Assembly: GCF_000374065.1 (NCBI RefSeq)
Contig: NZ_KB893250.1
Coordinates: forward strand, 80,242-136,788
Length of the DNA: 56,547 nucleotides
DNA from: Spirosoma luteum DSM 19990
GTDB taxonomy: Bacteria > Bacteroidota > Bacteroidia > Cytophagales > Spirosomataceae
Direction of reading: 5' to 3'
Shown here: positions 42,393-50,713 of the stretch, piece after piece
How the letters are laid out: the number at the start of each line of letters is the position of its first letter
How positions within the stretch are numbered: position 1 is the first letter of the stretch
Notes under the pieces: generated by a model
Database searches by the model: none
What the model was told of the DNA's origin: nothing
The model's input: the letters and a program-made list of their open reading frames with translations, nothing else
Program-made: the position numbers and the translations under genes

Positions 42393-43883
42393 ATGCCCAA
42401 ACTATTTGTATTCGCCATTGGCGGAACCGGCTCGCGGGTGCTGAAAGCCCTGACGTTTTTACTGGCTTCCGGCGTTCAATTGAAAAATACGGACGAGATT
42501 ATCCCGATTGTGCTGGACCCGCACGCCAACAACGACGACCTTCTGCGGACCAGAGACCTGTTGCGGGAATACGGCAACATCCGGGCGGGCTTACAGACCA
42601 AACCTACATCGGGCTTTTTTGGCACCGAAATCAAAACCCTGAACCGGTCTATCGGTGGTAATGCAACCATCGCCGACACCTACGTCTTTGAATTACAGGG
42701 CGTCCAGCAGGAGAAATTCCGGGATTACATCAATTTTGATGGGATGGATGCCCCCGCCAAAGCCTTCGCCAGCCTGCTGTTTTCAGACGAGAATCTGGAA
42801 ACCAAGATGGACATTGGTTTTGTGGGTAACCCGAATATTGGCAGTACCGTGCTAAACCAGTTTCGCAACTCGGATGTGTTCCAGGCGTTTGCCGAAAACT
42901 TTGGGGCCAATGACCGGATATTCATTGTCAGTTCCATTTTTGGGGGTACGGGCGCGGCTGGTTTCCCTATTTTGCTCAAGAACATTCGGGGGGCGCAGGC
43001 CATCGGACAAATTCCGAATCCGGCGTTTTTGCGCGATGCCAAAATCGGGGCGGTATCGGTCATGCCCTACTTTAGCCTGACCACCAACGACAACAAATTG
43101 ATTGACCCCGCTTCGTTTATTGCCAAAACGAAAGCCGCCCTCAACTACTACCAGAAGGGAGTGAACCCAGCGGTCAACGCGCTGTATTACATCGGCGACG
43201 ACCAGACCAAAGCGTACACGTACGACCCCGGCGCGGGTGGCCAAAAAAACGAAGCCCACTTCGTGGAAATGGCGTCGGCGCTGTCCATCGTTGACTTTAT
43301 GAATACGGACGACAACAGCCTGTCCGTCACCAATGGCAAACCGAATAATCCGGTTTACAAGGAATTTGGCATCGAGCAGGACGGCATCAGTATTCAGTTG
43401 GGTAACCTGGCCAACGCCACCAAGCAAATTATCAGCTTACCGCTGTCCAAGATGGCCCTGTTCAGCACCTACCTGAATCAGCGGATCAGGCAGGCGGCTG
43501 GTACGGTGCAATGGTCCAAAGCCAATCCGGTTATCTCGACTGCATTCCTGAACTCCGGCTTTTTCAACAGCGTCAAAAACTTCGATACGGGCTTCCGGCA
43601 GTGGCTTACCGAGATGCGGGAGAACAAGCGGTCGTTCGAACCGTTTCTGCTCGACGCGCCCAATCTCGGTCATATTGTACGGGGTTTTGAACCCAAAAAG
43701 AAGGGAATCTTCGGAGGGGAGTCGGATGTAAAGCTCGACATCGTGGACGACTTCGACCAGACGCTCAACAAAACCGCCGAAGGAAAAGCCTACAGCAGCG
43801 AAGCCGATAAACTCATTCAGCTATTTTCGGAAAGTACCGACCAATTCATCCACGACAAACTCCCGAAAGTGTTAGACTACTAA
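42393..43883 (+). CDS. Tubulin/FtsZ-like GTPase, cluster gene 3
   Basis: 496 residues. The Rossmann-type start MPKLFVFAIGGTGSRVLKALTFLLA is the FtsZ/tubulin-2 N-terminus, and the tubulin signature appears as FIVSSIFGGTGAAGFPILL (residues ~177-195; compare GGGTGSG). The sequence continues NIRGAQAIG, AKIGAVSVMPYFSL and a long C-terminal half with few recognised motifs. It matches the divergent bacterial 'tubulin-like' family (Tubulin_2/FtsZl), thought to assemble into GTP-dependent filaments at membranes. Position in a cluster with an actin-like ATPase is unusual. GTPase activity is inferred. Confidence 0.83.
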   Translation: MPKLFVFAIGGTGSRVLKALTFLLASGVQLKNTDEIIPIVLDPHANNDDLLRTRDLLREYGNIRAGLQTKPTSGFFGTEIKTLNRSIGGNATIADTYVFELQGVQQEKFRDYINFDGMDAPAKAFASLLFSDENLETKMDIGFVGNPNIGSTVLNQFRNSDVFQAFAENFGANDRIFIVSSIFGGTGAAGFPILLKNIRGAQAIGQIPNPAFLRDAKIGAVSVMPYFSLTTNDNKLIDPASFIAKTKAALNYYQKGVNPAVNALYYIGDDQTKAYTYDPGAGGQKNEAHFVEMASALSIVDFMNTDDNSLSVTNGKPNNPVYKEFGIEQDGISIQLGNLANATKQIISLPLSKMALFSTYLNQRIRQAAGTVQWSKANPVISTAFLNSGFFNSVKNFDTGFRQWLTEMRENKRSFEPFLLDAPNLGHIVRGFEPKKKGIFGGESDVKLDIVDDFDQTLNKTAEGKAYSSEADKLIQLFSESTDQFIHDKLPKVLDY

Positions 43884-43886
43884 ACA

Positions 43887-43987
43887 GTTTACGGTTTTCG
43901 GTTTAGGGTTTACGGTTGGCTGACGCGTCATTTCTTCTCTCTTAGATGCCTCAGTCCACCGTAAACCAAAAACCGAAAACCGTAAAC
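43887..43987. repeat. Inverted repeat between cluster genes 3 and 4 (GTTTACGG family, copy 4)
   Basis: gtttacggttttcggttt (43887-43904) pairs perfectly with 43970-43987 and GGTTTACGG (43907-43915) with CCGTAAACC (43959-43967). The core ggctgacgc is at 43918-43926. It begins 4 bp after the stop of gene 3 and ends 8 bp before the start of gene 4. Confidence 0.82.
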
Positions 43988-43995
43988 CCCAACTC

Positions 43996-46900
43996 ATGCC
44001 TACAACATTCAGCTTACATAACCCTACTCCCGGCCTGCACTGGTACGTTAGCCGCCCCCTCGGCACCGACCAGATTGCGGCTATTCGTGACCCGCAGGGC
44101 GGCCAGACCGTAAAGCAGCCAACGTCCATTCCAAGCCCGTTTGCCCGGATGGACCTGGTACGTTCGGCCTTCCTGAACCTGTCCCTCAAACCCGACCTCA
44201 ACGGCACCGTGAACGACCAGCGCGTTGTTTCGGATGCGCTCGACGTGGGGGAGCTTTTTTTCAATTACGACAAGCTCAAAACCTACATCACCATTACCCC
44301 TTTCGATGTTCGCACTGACCTCGACCAGTTGCGGCAATCATCGAACATCGGTCACAAACGGCTGGGCGATGCGCTGAAACTGTTTCTGGACCAGGATGCG
44401 CCGGAGTATAACTTCGGTGACATCAACCGGTTGTTTGTGCTGAGTTACCGGGGACGGGTGGTGGGTGGAACATCGCCCAAAACGATGTTTTTCAGTTCGG
44501 GAAATGACCTGACCTGGATGGATGTGTCTATGGGCAACGACCGGCTGTTCGACGCATCGGTGTGCCAGCTCCATCAGCGCGATATCGAATACCAGAAATT
44601 CTGGTACGCCATCAAGCAGTTCATGCCTAACTTCCGGGACCGTTTCCGTGAAGTAGACGACTACCTGAACCGAAGCCGGAAACTGTTGCAGCAGCAGAAC
44701 CCGGCGATGTTTTACGAACACATCGAATCGCAGAACGGACAGCCGCTGCTGACGCGGGAAAAGTTCGACCAGGATTTTGACGAGCTCACCACCGGCCCCG
44801 GCGATATTGTAGAAGTGCTGGGCTTCCCGCTCCGCAAGAAAAAATCCGATGCCCGCGCTATCGACCAGGTGAGCGATTTCATTATCCGGTCGGACAAGTA
44901 CGCCCGGCTGAATCCGGGTAAACCGCGCCCCATGGCGTTGCAGAACCGCTTTTTCCGGCAGTTCACCTACGTGCCACAGGCGCAGTGGAACTCGAACACG
45001 CCCGTACCCTATTACGCCCGCGAATCGTGGCGCGATAATCAGCGGCCGTTGCCGGGGCAACCGGGCAATTACCCCTGGCTCACCGTCAGCGACTTTCTGG
45101 AACCCTACCTTATTCGCCTGCCTTTCCCCACCGACCGGAGCCGTTTCTTCGACGGTAACCTGCAGAGTGCGGCCATGGAGAAAGGGTTTCTGTTACCGCT
45201 CAAAAAAGATTTCTTTGACTTCTTTGATGTCGATGACCTGTTCATGAGCCGCGTCCGGCTGAAGATGACGCCACAGGCGGGTGGCATCAACGTTACCCTC
45301 GACATTCCCGTTACGGCCCCCAATCAGCCCGGCAATCAGTTTGTTACGTTCGAGCGGTTGTACAGTTCAACGGCGGGTGCCGGTGCGGCCCCCAATGAAG
45401 CCACCAATGAGGGTATTATTGTAGAGAACTCGTTCACCGTCAACATCTATCCGTTCGTCCGGTCCGGCTCTGTCACCATCCCGGCCGATTACCGGGTTGA
45501 GTTGATTGAGGCCGGTTTCGATAGCCAGAATCAATACGAGCTAACGTATTTTGGCGAACAGAACAATACGCCGGTTACCGTTGAATCGAAGCATCAGCGC
45601 ACCGTTCGCCAACAGAATACCGACGGGTCGAGTGTTTATTATGTGCTGCGGCAGGAGTTCGATTACCTGCAAACCAACATCCGGGCCGATGGCCGCGAGA
45701 TGAACGGGCTGCTGGTTCCTCGCTGGCAGGAGTACAACGGCGGCAGCAAGCAGTTTGCCTTCTCGGTCGATTTTGGCACCACCAATACCCACATCGAGTA
45801 CAGCGTAGACGGTGGCACCCCCCGCCCCTTCGACGTGGCCGAACTAACCCCGCAGGTGGCTACGCTGGTGGCACCGGCGCAGTACAATCCGGCCTTGTTC
45901 GAGTTGTTCCTGCTGTACGACCTGGAGTTTGTGCCGCCCACCATTGGCCCTGGCAAACCGGATAGTTTCCCGACACGCACCGCCATTGCCGAACCGATGA
46001 ACCTGAGTTTCAACCAGCAAACTCAGGCCCTGGCCGATTTTAATATTCCATTCTACGTAGAACGGCAACCGGCGGGTTCCAACCGGATTACCACCAACCT
46101 TAAATGGGCCAAAACCAGCGACCAGACCGAACGGCGCGTGGAAGCTTTTCTGGAAGAGTTGCTGATGCTCATCAAGAACAAAGTGCTGACCGAAGGCGGC
46201 AACTTGATTCAGACGACGGTGTATTGGTTCTTCCCGGCCAGTATGACTCCCGGCCGGGTAAGTCAACTCCGCGCCGACTGGCAGCAATTGTATGACCGCT
46301 ACATTGGCGGGGCCGCAGGTCGGCTGCGCGAAGTGTCGGAGTCGGTCGCACCGTTCTATTATTATAAGCAAAACCCTACCCTGAGTGCATCGGCCCGGCC
46401 CGTTATCAACATCGACATTGGCGGTGGCACGTCGGATGTGGTAGTATACGAGCGAAACGAGCCCCGTTTGCTGACTTCGTTCCGCTTTGCGGGCAACGCC
46501 ATCTACGGCGACGCTTTCAGCGAATACGGCGCGGCCAGTCATAACGGTTTCGTCCGGAAATACGCCGATAAAATTCAGACGCTGCTGGAGAGCCAGAGCC
46601 TGGGTAATCTGAGCGACAACAACCGCCGGATGCTCGACACAAACCGTTCGGAAGACATTATGGCCTTCTGGTTCTCCATCGAAAGAAGCAACGACGTAAA
46701 GGCCAAAAGTATGTTGTCATTCAATGGGATGCTGGCGAAGGATGAGGACCTGAAAGTCGTCTTTGTATTGTTCTATACCGCGCTGCTGTACCACATTGCC
46801 CAACTGATGAAGCATCGGGGTATTAATCTGCCGGGCGCCATCACCTTCAGCGGTACGGGGTCTAAATTACTGACCATTATCAGTTCCGACGATGCGATGC

Positions 46901-47430
46901 TGGGCAAACTGGCGCGGGTAATTTTCGAGAAAGTGTATGAACAAACCTACGATACCAGCGGGCTAACCCTGTTCTACGAGCGTAAGGGGCCGAAAGAGGT
47001 AACCAGCAAGGGCGCGTTGATGCAGCCTGCCAACAGCCGTCCGGTGGATACGGAAGCCATCAGCTACGTGTATCCGGCTACGTTCAACGATGAGTTTACC
47101 AAGCTGACTTACGCCGATTTGCGGAAGCCGGAGGTAGTGCAGTCCCTGCTGAAAGAAACCAACGCGTTCATTGATTTCTTCTTCGCGGTCAACCAGGAGT
47201 TTAGTTTCGTGCGTAACCTGAACGTTTCGGCGCGGGCACTGGTCATTGCGCAGCAGGAATTGCGAACGCATCTGGACACCTCGCTCATGGATGGGATTCA
47301 GCGGAAAGAAGGCGATGTAGCCGCCGAGTACAGTGGTATGACCGATGCGCTGGGCGCGCCGATTGAAGAGACCCTGTTCTTCTACCCGCTAATCGGGGCT
47401 ATCAACAAATTAGCCAATGCACTGGCGTGA
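43996..47430 (+). CDS. Large actin/Hsp70-fold ATPase protein, cluster gene 4
   Basis: 1144 residues, no signal peptide. The first ~580 residues show no family I know and are rich in beta and aromatic residues. From there an ASKHA ATPase is visible: phosphate-1 FSVDFGTTNTHIEYSVDGG (~589-607), phosphate-2 INIDIGGGTSDVVVYE (~803-818) and adenosine motif ITFSGTGSKLL (~948-958). The spacing of the three motifs fits actin/Hsp70 proteins. It resembles the SrfB-like group in size and fused N-terminus, but I cannot assert homology. Following the tubulin-like gene, it may drive or regulate its polymer. Confidence 0.78.
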   Translation: MPTTFSLHNPTPGLHWYVSRPLGTDQIAAIRDPQGGQTVKQPTSIPSPFARMDLVRSAFLNLSLKPDLNGTVNDQRVVSDALDVGELFFNYDKLKTYITITPFDVRTDLDQLRQSSNIGHKRLGDALKLFLDQDAPEYNFGDINRLFVLSYRGRVVGGTSPKTMFFSSGNDLTWMDVSMGNDRLFDASVCQLHQRDIEYQKFWYAIKQFMPNFRDRFREVDDYLNRSRKLLQQQNPAMFYEHIESQNGQPLLTREKFDQDFDELTTGPGDIVEVLGFPLRKKKSDARAIDQVSDFIIRSDKYARLNPGKPRPMALQNRFFRQFTYVPQAQWNSNTPVPYYARESWRDNQRPLPGQPGNYPWLTVSDFLEPYLIRLPFPTDRSRFFDGNLQSAAMEKGFLLPLKKDFFDFFDVDDLFMSRVRLKMTPQAGGINVTLDIPVTAPNQPGNQFVTFERLYSSTAGAGAAPNEATNEGIIVENSFTVNIYPFVRSGSVTIPADYRVELIEAGFDSQNQYELTYFGEQNNTPVTVESKHQRTVRQQNTDGSSVYYVLRQEFDYLQTNIRADGREMNGLLVPRWQEYNGGSKQFAFSVDFGTTNTHIEYSVDGGTPRPFDVAELTPQVATLVAPAQYNPALFELFLLYDLEFVPPTIGPGKPDSFPTRTAIAEPMNLSFNQQTQALADFNIPFYVERQPAGSNRITTNLKWAKTSDQTERRVEAFLEELLMLIKNKVLTEGGNLIQTTVYWFFPASMTPGRVSQLRADWQQLYDRYIGGAAGRLREVSESVAPFYYYKQNPTLSASARPVINIDIGGGTSDVVVYERNEPRLLTSFRFAGNAIYGDAFSEYGAASHNGFVRKYADKIQTLLESQSLGNLSDNNRRMLDTNRSEDIMAFWFSIERSNDVKAKSMLSFNGMLAKDEDLKVVFVLFYTALLYHIAQLMKHRGINLPGAITFSGTGSKLLTIISSDDAMLGKLARVIFEKVYEQTYDTSGLTLFYERKGPKEVTSKGALMQPANSRPVDTEAISYVYPATFNDEFTKLTYADLRKPEVVQSLLKETNAFIDFFFAVNQEFSFVRNLNVSARALVIAQQELRTHLDTSLMDGIQRKEGDVAAEYSGMTDALGAPIEETLFFYPLIGAINKLANALA

Positions 47431-47446
47431 TTAAATGGACACCGGG

Positions 47447-47533
47447 TAAGGTACCCTGGGTATCCCAGACTTTAGTGTGAACAGTTTTATCTTATACTAT
47501 ACGCGTAGCCGGACTGAAGCCCGGGGTACCTTA
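47447..47533. repeat. Inverted repeat between cluster genes 4 and 5
   Basis: Outer arms 47447-47460 and 47520-47533 (taaggtaccctggg type) match as complements in 13 of 14 positions. The inner sequence gccggactgaagcccgg is of the CCGGACT family seen at 23290-23381. Confidence 0.65.
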
Positions 47534-47559
47534 GGTTGTTGTATTGACCAATAAGACGT

Positions 47560-48900
47560 ATGCGAATACTACCCTTTTTAGTACTCATGCTTTCGGCATC
47601 GCTATCGTATGCCCAGAGCATCAATCAGGCTGCCGTCGATACCCTGACGAAAGAGGTGGCACTGGCCGTTTTTGCCACCATTAACCAACCCAAAGCGCAG
47701 GAGATATACGCTCAGCTAGTGGATTGTGGCGATGGCTGTGAGGCACAGGGAATTATCCGGGCGGTAGGCAGCTGGGATCAGGTAGGCCAGCGAATTCAGC
47801 AGCTAAGCCAGCTGCGGGATACCAAAGCCTTTATTGGTATGGGACCGGCTGAGGCCAACGCGGCCATTCGCCGACAGTTAGCCCAGTTCTATCAGCAAAA
47901 CAAAGCGTATGAAAGTTATCGGAAAGCCCTGCCACCCAGCGTACAACAGCAAATTCTGGCAAAAATTGACCTGATGCTGCCCCCCGGCGTAACGACCGAA
48001 CCAACACCCACCGTTTCGGACAGTCCGAATACAACCCCAACCCCAACAGTTACCGGCGACGAAGCTGCCATTGACCCGGCTACGTTCCAGATGGGTCAGC
48101 TGGAGCGTGAAGTAAAAGAAACTAAGGAAAAACAACTCTGGATGATGATTATAAGTGGCATTGTTGGGCTGGTGATTGGTGCGGGAGCCATCTATCTACT
48201 CCTCTACCGGGGCACTGAAGCCGGAGCAAAAGCATTGCTGGATGAAAACAACCGGTTACGCAATTCGCTGGAAACGGCTCAGCGTACCAAACCCGGAAAT
48301 GATGCCGCTACCAATGCCATACGGCCTGAACACCGGCAGAAAGTGAGTGCTTACGATGCGATTGTAGCCGAGTTAGGGTCCGATAATCCATTGGCGGCAA
48401 TTCGACAATTAAAACAGAAGGTGTCGGGTAACGTGCCCAGACCAGCCCCTGCCATGCGTTCCGGCGAAGTACGTACGGAGCCTGCCGAGAAGCCGGAACC
48501 CGTTCAGGCGTTGCCTCCCGTTGCTGTCACTCCGGTGGCAGAGCCGGTACCAGCGCCAGTCACTACACCCCCGAAACCAGCGGTGTTTTACTTCCCGCCA
48601 CCCGACCCGAATGGGCAGTTCGATCTGTCGCACAAATCCGAGGCAATCTCCCCGGAGTCGGCGTACCGGTTTAGCATCAGTGCCGAAAACCCGACGGTGG
48701 CCAGCTTTCGCTTCGAGGCTGACCCGAACCGGCTGGCTCGTTTCCTGACCTACCGAAATTATATGATTGAACCCGCCTGCGACAGCGAAAATACCTACAC
48801 CACTACCCACACCCGCGTAGCCATGCGTAAGGATGGCGAAGCGATTTTGGAGAACGGCACCTGGCGGGTGAAAACAAAAGCGCTAATTCGGTACGAGTAA
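47560..48900 (+). CDS. Bitopic protein with conserved C-terminal domain, cluster gene 5
   Basis: 446 residues. An N-terminal signal (MRILPFLVLMLSASLSYAQS) puts residues ~20-190 in the periplasm; a membrane helix at ~194-216 (WMMIISGIVGLVIGAGAIYLLLY) leads to the cytoplasm. After a coiled-coil stretch (DENNRLRNSLETAQR) and a Pro-rich linker (~295-345), a ~100-residue domain ends the protein (AVFYFPPPDPNGQFDLSHKSEA.. to TWRVKTKALIRYE); I recognise its style from other Bacteroidota proteins but not a function. It could link the periplasmic lipoprotein with the cytoplasmic tubulin/actin-like pair. Confidence 0.7.
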   Translation: MRILPFLVLMLSASLSYAQSINQAAVDTLTKEVALAVFATINQPKAQEIYAQLVDCGDGCEAQGIIRAVGSWDQVGQRIQQLSQLRDTKAFIGMGPAEANAAIRRQLAQFYQQNKAYESYRKALPPSVQQQILAKIDLMLPPGVTTEPTPTVSDSPNTTPTPTVTGDEAAIDPATFQMGQLEREVKETKEKQLWMMIISGIVGLVIGAGAIYLLLYRGTEAGAKALLDENNRLRNSLETAQRTKPGNDAATNAIRPEHRQKVSAYDAIVAELGSDNPLAAIRQLKQKVSGNVPRPAPAMRSGEVRTEPAEKPEPVQALPPVAVTPVAEPVPAPVTTPPKPAVFYFPPPDPNGQFDLSHKSEAISPESAYRFSISAENPTVASFRFEADPNRLARFLTYRNYMIEPACDSENTYTTTHTRVAMRKDGEAILENGTWRVKTKALIRYE

Positions 48901-48921
48901 TGACTTACCAGCTTACCCATT

Positions 48922-50649
48922 CTAACTGACAGGCAGGCGAAAGTAAAAGGCAGCGCCATCGGTCACGCGGGTATCCAGTCCAATTTCGCCCTGCATACTC
49001 CGGATAAATTCGCTCGAAATAGCCAGCCCCAGACCCGTGCCTCCTGCCGCGCCGTTCTGACCGGTGGCTTTGAAATAACGATCAAACACACGGCCCTGAT
49101 GTTCGGGGCGAATACCCGCCCCGTGGTCGCGCACCCGAAATTCGACGTAGTTGGTATCAGGTGTTTTGGCTACCTCCACATCAATGGTGCTCTCTTCGGG
49201 GCTGTGGCGGACGGCGTTGGAGAGAAAATTAATCAACACCCACGAAGCCTTGTCCGGGTCTGCCGTAACGACGGGCAAATCAACGGGCATCGTCAGCACA
49301 ATGCGCAAATTTTTCTGTTCGGTCGGCACGCCCAGCGCGTTGACCGCGTACCGAACAATATCAGCAGGGATTACCGGTTGCAATTTCAACTGAATCTGCC
49401 CCGACTCTACCTGCGCCATATTGAGCAGTTCGCCGGTCAGGTTAAGCAGCCGGTCAGCATCGGCGCGGATGTTGTTCAATAATGCCTGTTGCTCGTCATT
49501 GAGCGACCCAACCCGATTGTCTTCCAATAGCTTAACGCTCGACAGGGGCGTTTTTAACTCGTGTGAAACGGTGGCGATGAAGTTGGTTTTCGCTAGGTCC
49601 AGCTCTTTATACGAGGTAATATTCTCGAGCACCACTACGTAGCCTGCCCGCTGGGGTTGCTCTTCACCGGTCCGCGTGATAGCGACAAGGTGCGTACGCC
49701 GGTTGAAGTAGTTCTCCTTCCCGTTATCGAAAATTTTCAGTAGGCTGCCCACGTCAGTATCAGGTTCTTTATCGTCCATGACATCCTGAATCAGTGTCCG
49801 CATCAGGTCGTTGGTAGCGGCTAGGTCGGGGGCATACCGCCCCACCAGTTGCGTTTCATCCATGCCCAGCAAGCGGCAGGCAACCGGGTTGGCAAACAGA
49901 ATATACCGATTCTCATCCAGGCCGATGATGCCCTCATTCATGGTGTGAATAAGCGTGTCAATACGTCTTTTTTCGAATAGCACACTGGCGAGGTTAGAGT
50001 GCTCATATTCATCCAGTTTCTGCGCCATGGAGTTGAAGGAGCGGGCCAGTTCGCCAAATTCGTCGCTGGATTTAAAATGCAGCCGTTCTTCGAAGTTCCG
50101 TTTGGCAATCTGCCGGATACCACGCGTCAGTTCGCGCAACGGGTTAGCTACGTAGCCAGGAAAATTGATGATGAACGAGAAAAGAATCAGAATACTGGCC
50201 GTACTCACCACGGCCAGCCACCGCAGCGCGTCTTTAGCCGTTTTACGGGCTACTTCGTTTTTACGAATGATGCCCCGCCGGTTGAGCTCGTCAATCTGAA
50301 ACAGCGACTGCCGGATTCGATACACGGTAGCCGAATCCCGTGCCCCGATTCGCAGTCGGTTAAACTCCCGGGCCAGGGTTGCGGTCACTTCCTTTTCCCC
50401 TACTTCGGTTACGTTCTTTTGTTGTTTTTTTAGGTTTTCCTCAAACGAAAGTAGCGCGTCCGGATCGCCAAGGTTGCTCAGTTGCCGCTGCATGTTCCCC
50501 GCGTACTCAAGCGAGATGTAATTATCTGTCAGAATGGCCTGCGAATCGTTGGATAGCTGGTTCAGATAATACGCGCTCAGACCACCAATCAGTAATACAA
50601 TGGCGAACAGAAAGGTGAGCGCAGAGGCTATTTTGGTTTTGATCGTCAT
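48922..50649 (-). CDS. Sensor histidine kinase of the kdp operon
   Basis: 575 residues from ATG 50649. Two membrane helices (~10-28, ~146-168) enclose a helical periplasmic sensor. A HAMP linker follows (GIRQIAKRNFEERLHFKSSDEFGELARSFNSM), then a PAS domain (~228-345, IDTLIHTMNEGIIGLDENRYILFANPVACRLLGMDE), HisKA with the phosphorylated His363 (FIATVSHELKTPLSSV), and HATPase with NFLSNAVRHSPEES, VRDHGAGI and GGTGLGLAISSEFI. It follows a KdpD that lacks its own kinase domain by 64 bp, so it probably supplies the kinase output of a split KdpD. No response regulator is in the window. Confidence 0.9.
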   Translation of the reverse strand: MTIKTKIASALTFLFAIVLLIGGLSAYYLNQLSNDSQAILTDNYISLEYAGNMQRQLSNLGDPDALLSFEENLKKQQKNVTEVGEKEVTATLAREFNRLRIGARDSATVYRIRQSLFQIDELNRRGIIRKNEVARKTAKDALRWLAVVSTASILILFSFIINFPGYVANPLRELTRGIRQIAKRNFEERLHFKSSDEFGELARSFNSMAQKLDEYEHSNLASVLFEKRRIDTLIHTMNEGIIGLDENRYILFANPVACRLLGMDETQLVGRYAPDLAATNDLMRTLIQDVMDDKEPDTDVGSLLKIFDNGKENYFNRRTHLVAITRTGEEQPQRAGYVVVLENITSYKELDLAKTNFIATVSHELKTPLSSVKLLEDNRVGSLNDEQQALLNNIRADADRLLNLTGELLNMAQVESGQIQLKLQPVIPADIVRYAVNALGVPTEQKNLRIVLTMPVDLPVVTADPDKASWVLINFLSNAVRHSPEESTIDVEVAKTPDTNYVEFRVRDHGAGIRPEHQGRVFDRYFKATGQNGAAGGTGLGLAISSEFIRSMQGEIGLDTRVTDGAAFYFRLPVS

Positions 50650-50713
50650 GGTCTTGCGGGCGTACAGAAAAAAAGAGGGAATATTCGTTTCCTGCACGCT
50701 CCTTTTTTCTCTT

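Noticed and set aside
42292..43987. GTTTACGG inverted repeats as ordinary terminators
   Set aside because: They lack consistent U-tracts, sit inside a likely operon and share a conserved core with elements having different arms, so repeat is the safer label.
44338..46542. Long minus-strand frames opposite the actin-like gene (44338-45060, 45844-46542)
   Set aside because: Shadow frames of a gene with strong motifs on the plus strand; no family resemblance, no upstream signals.
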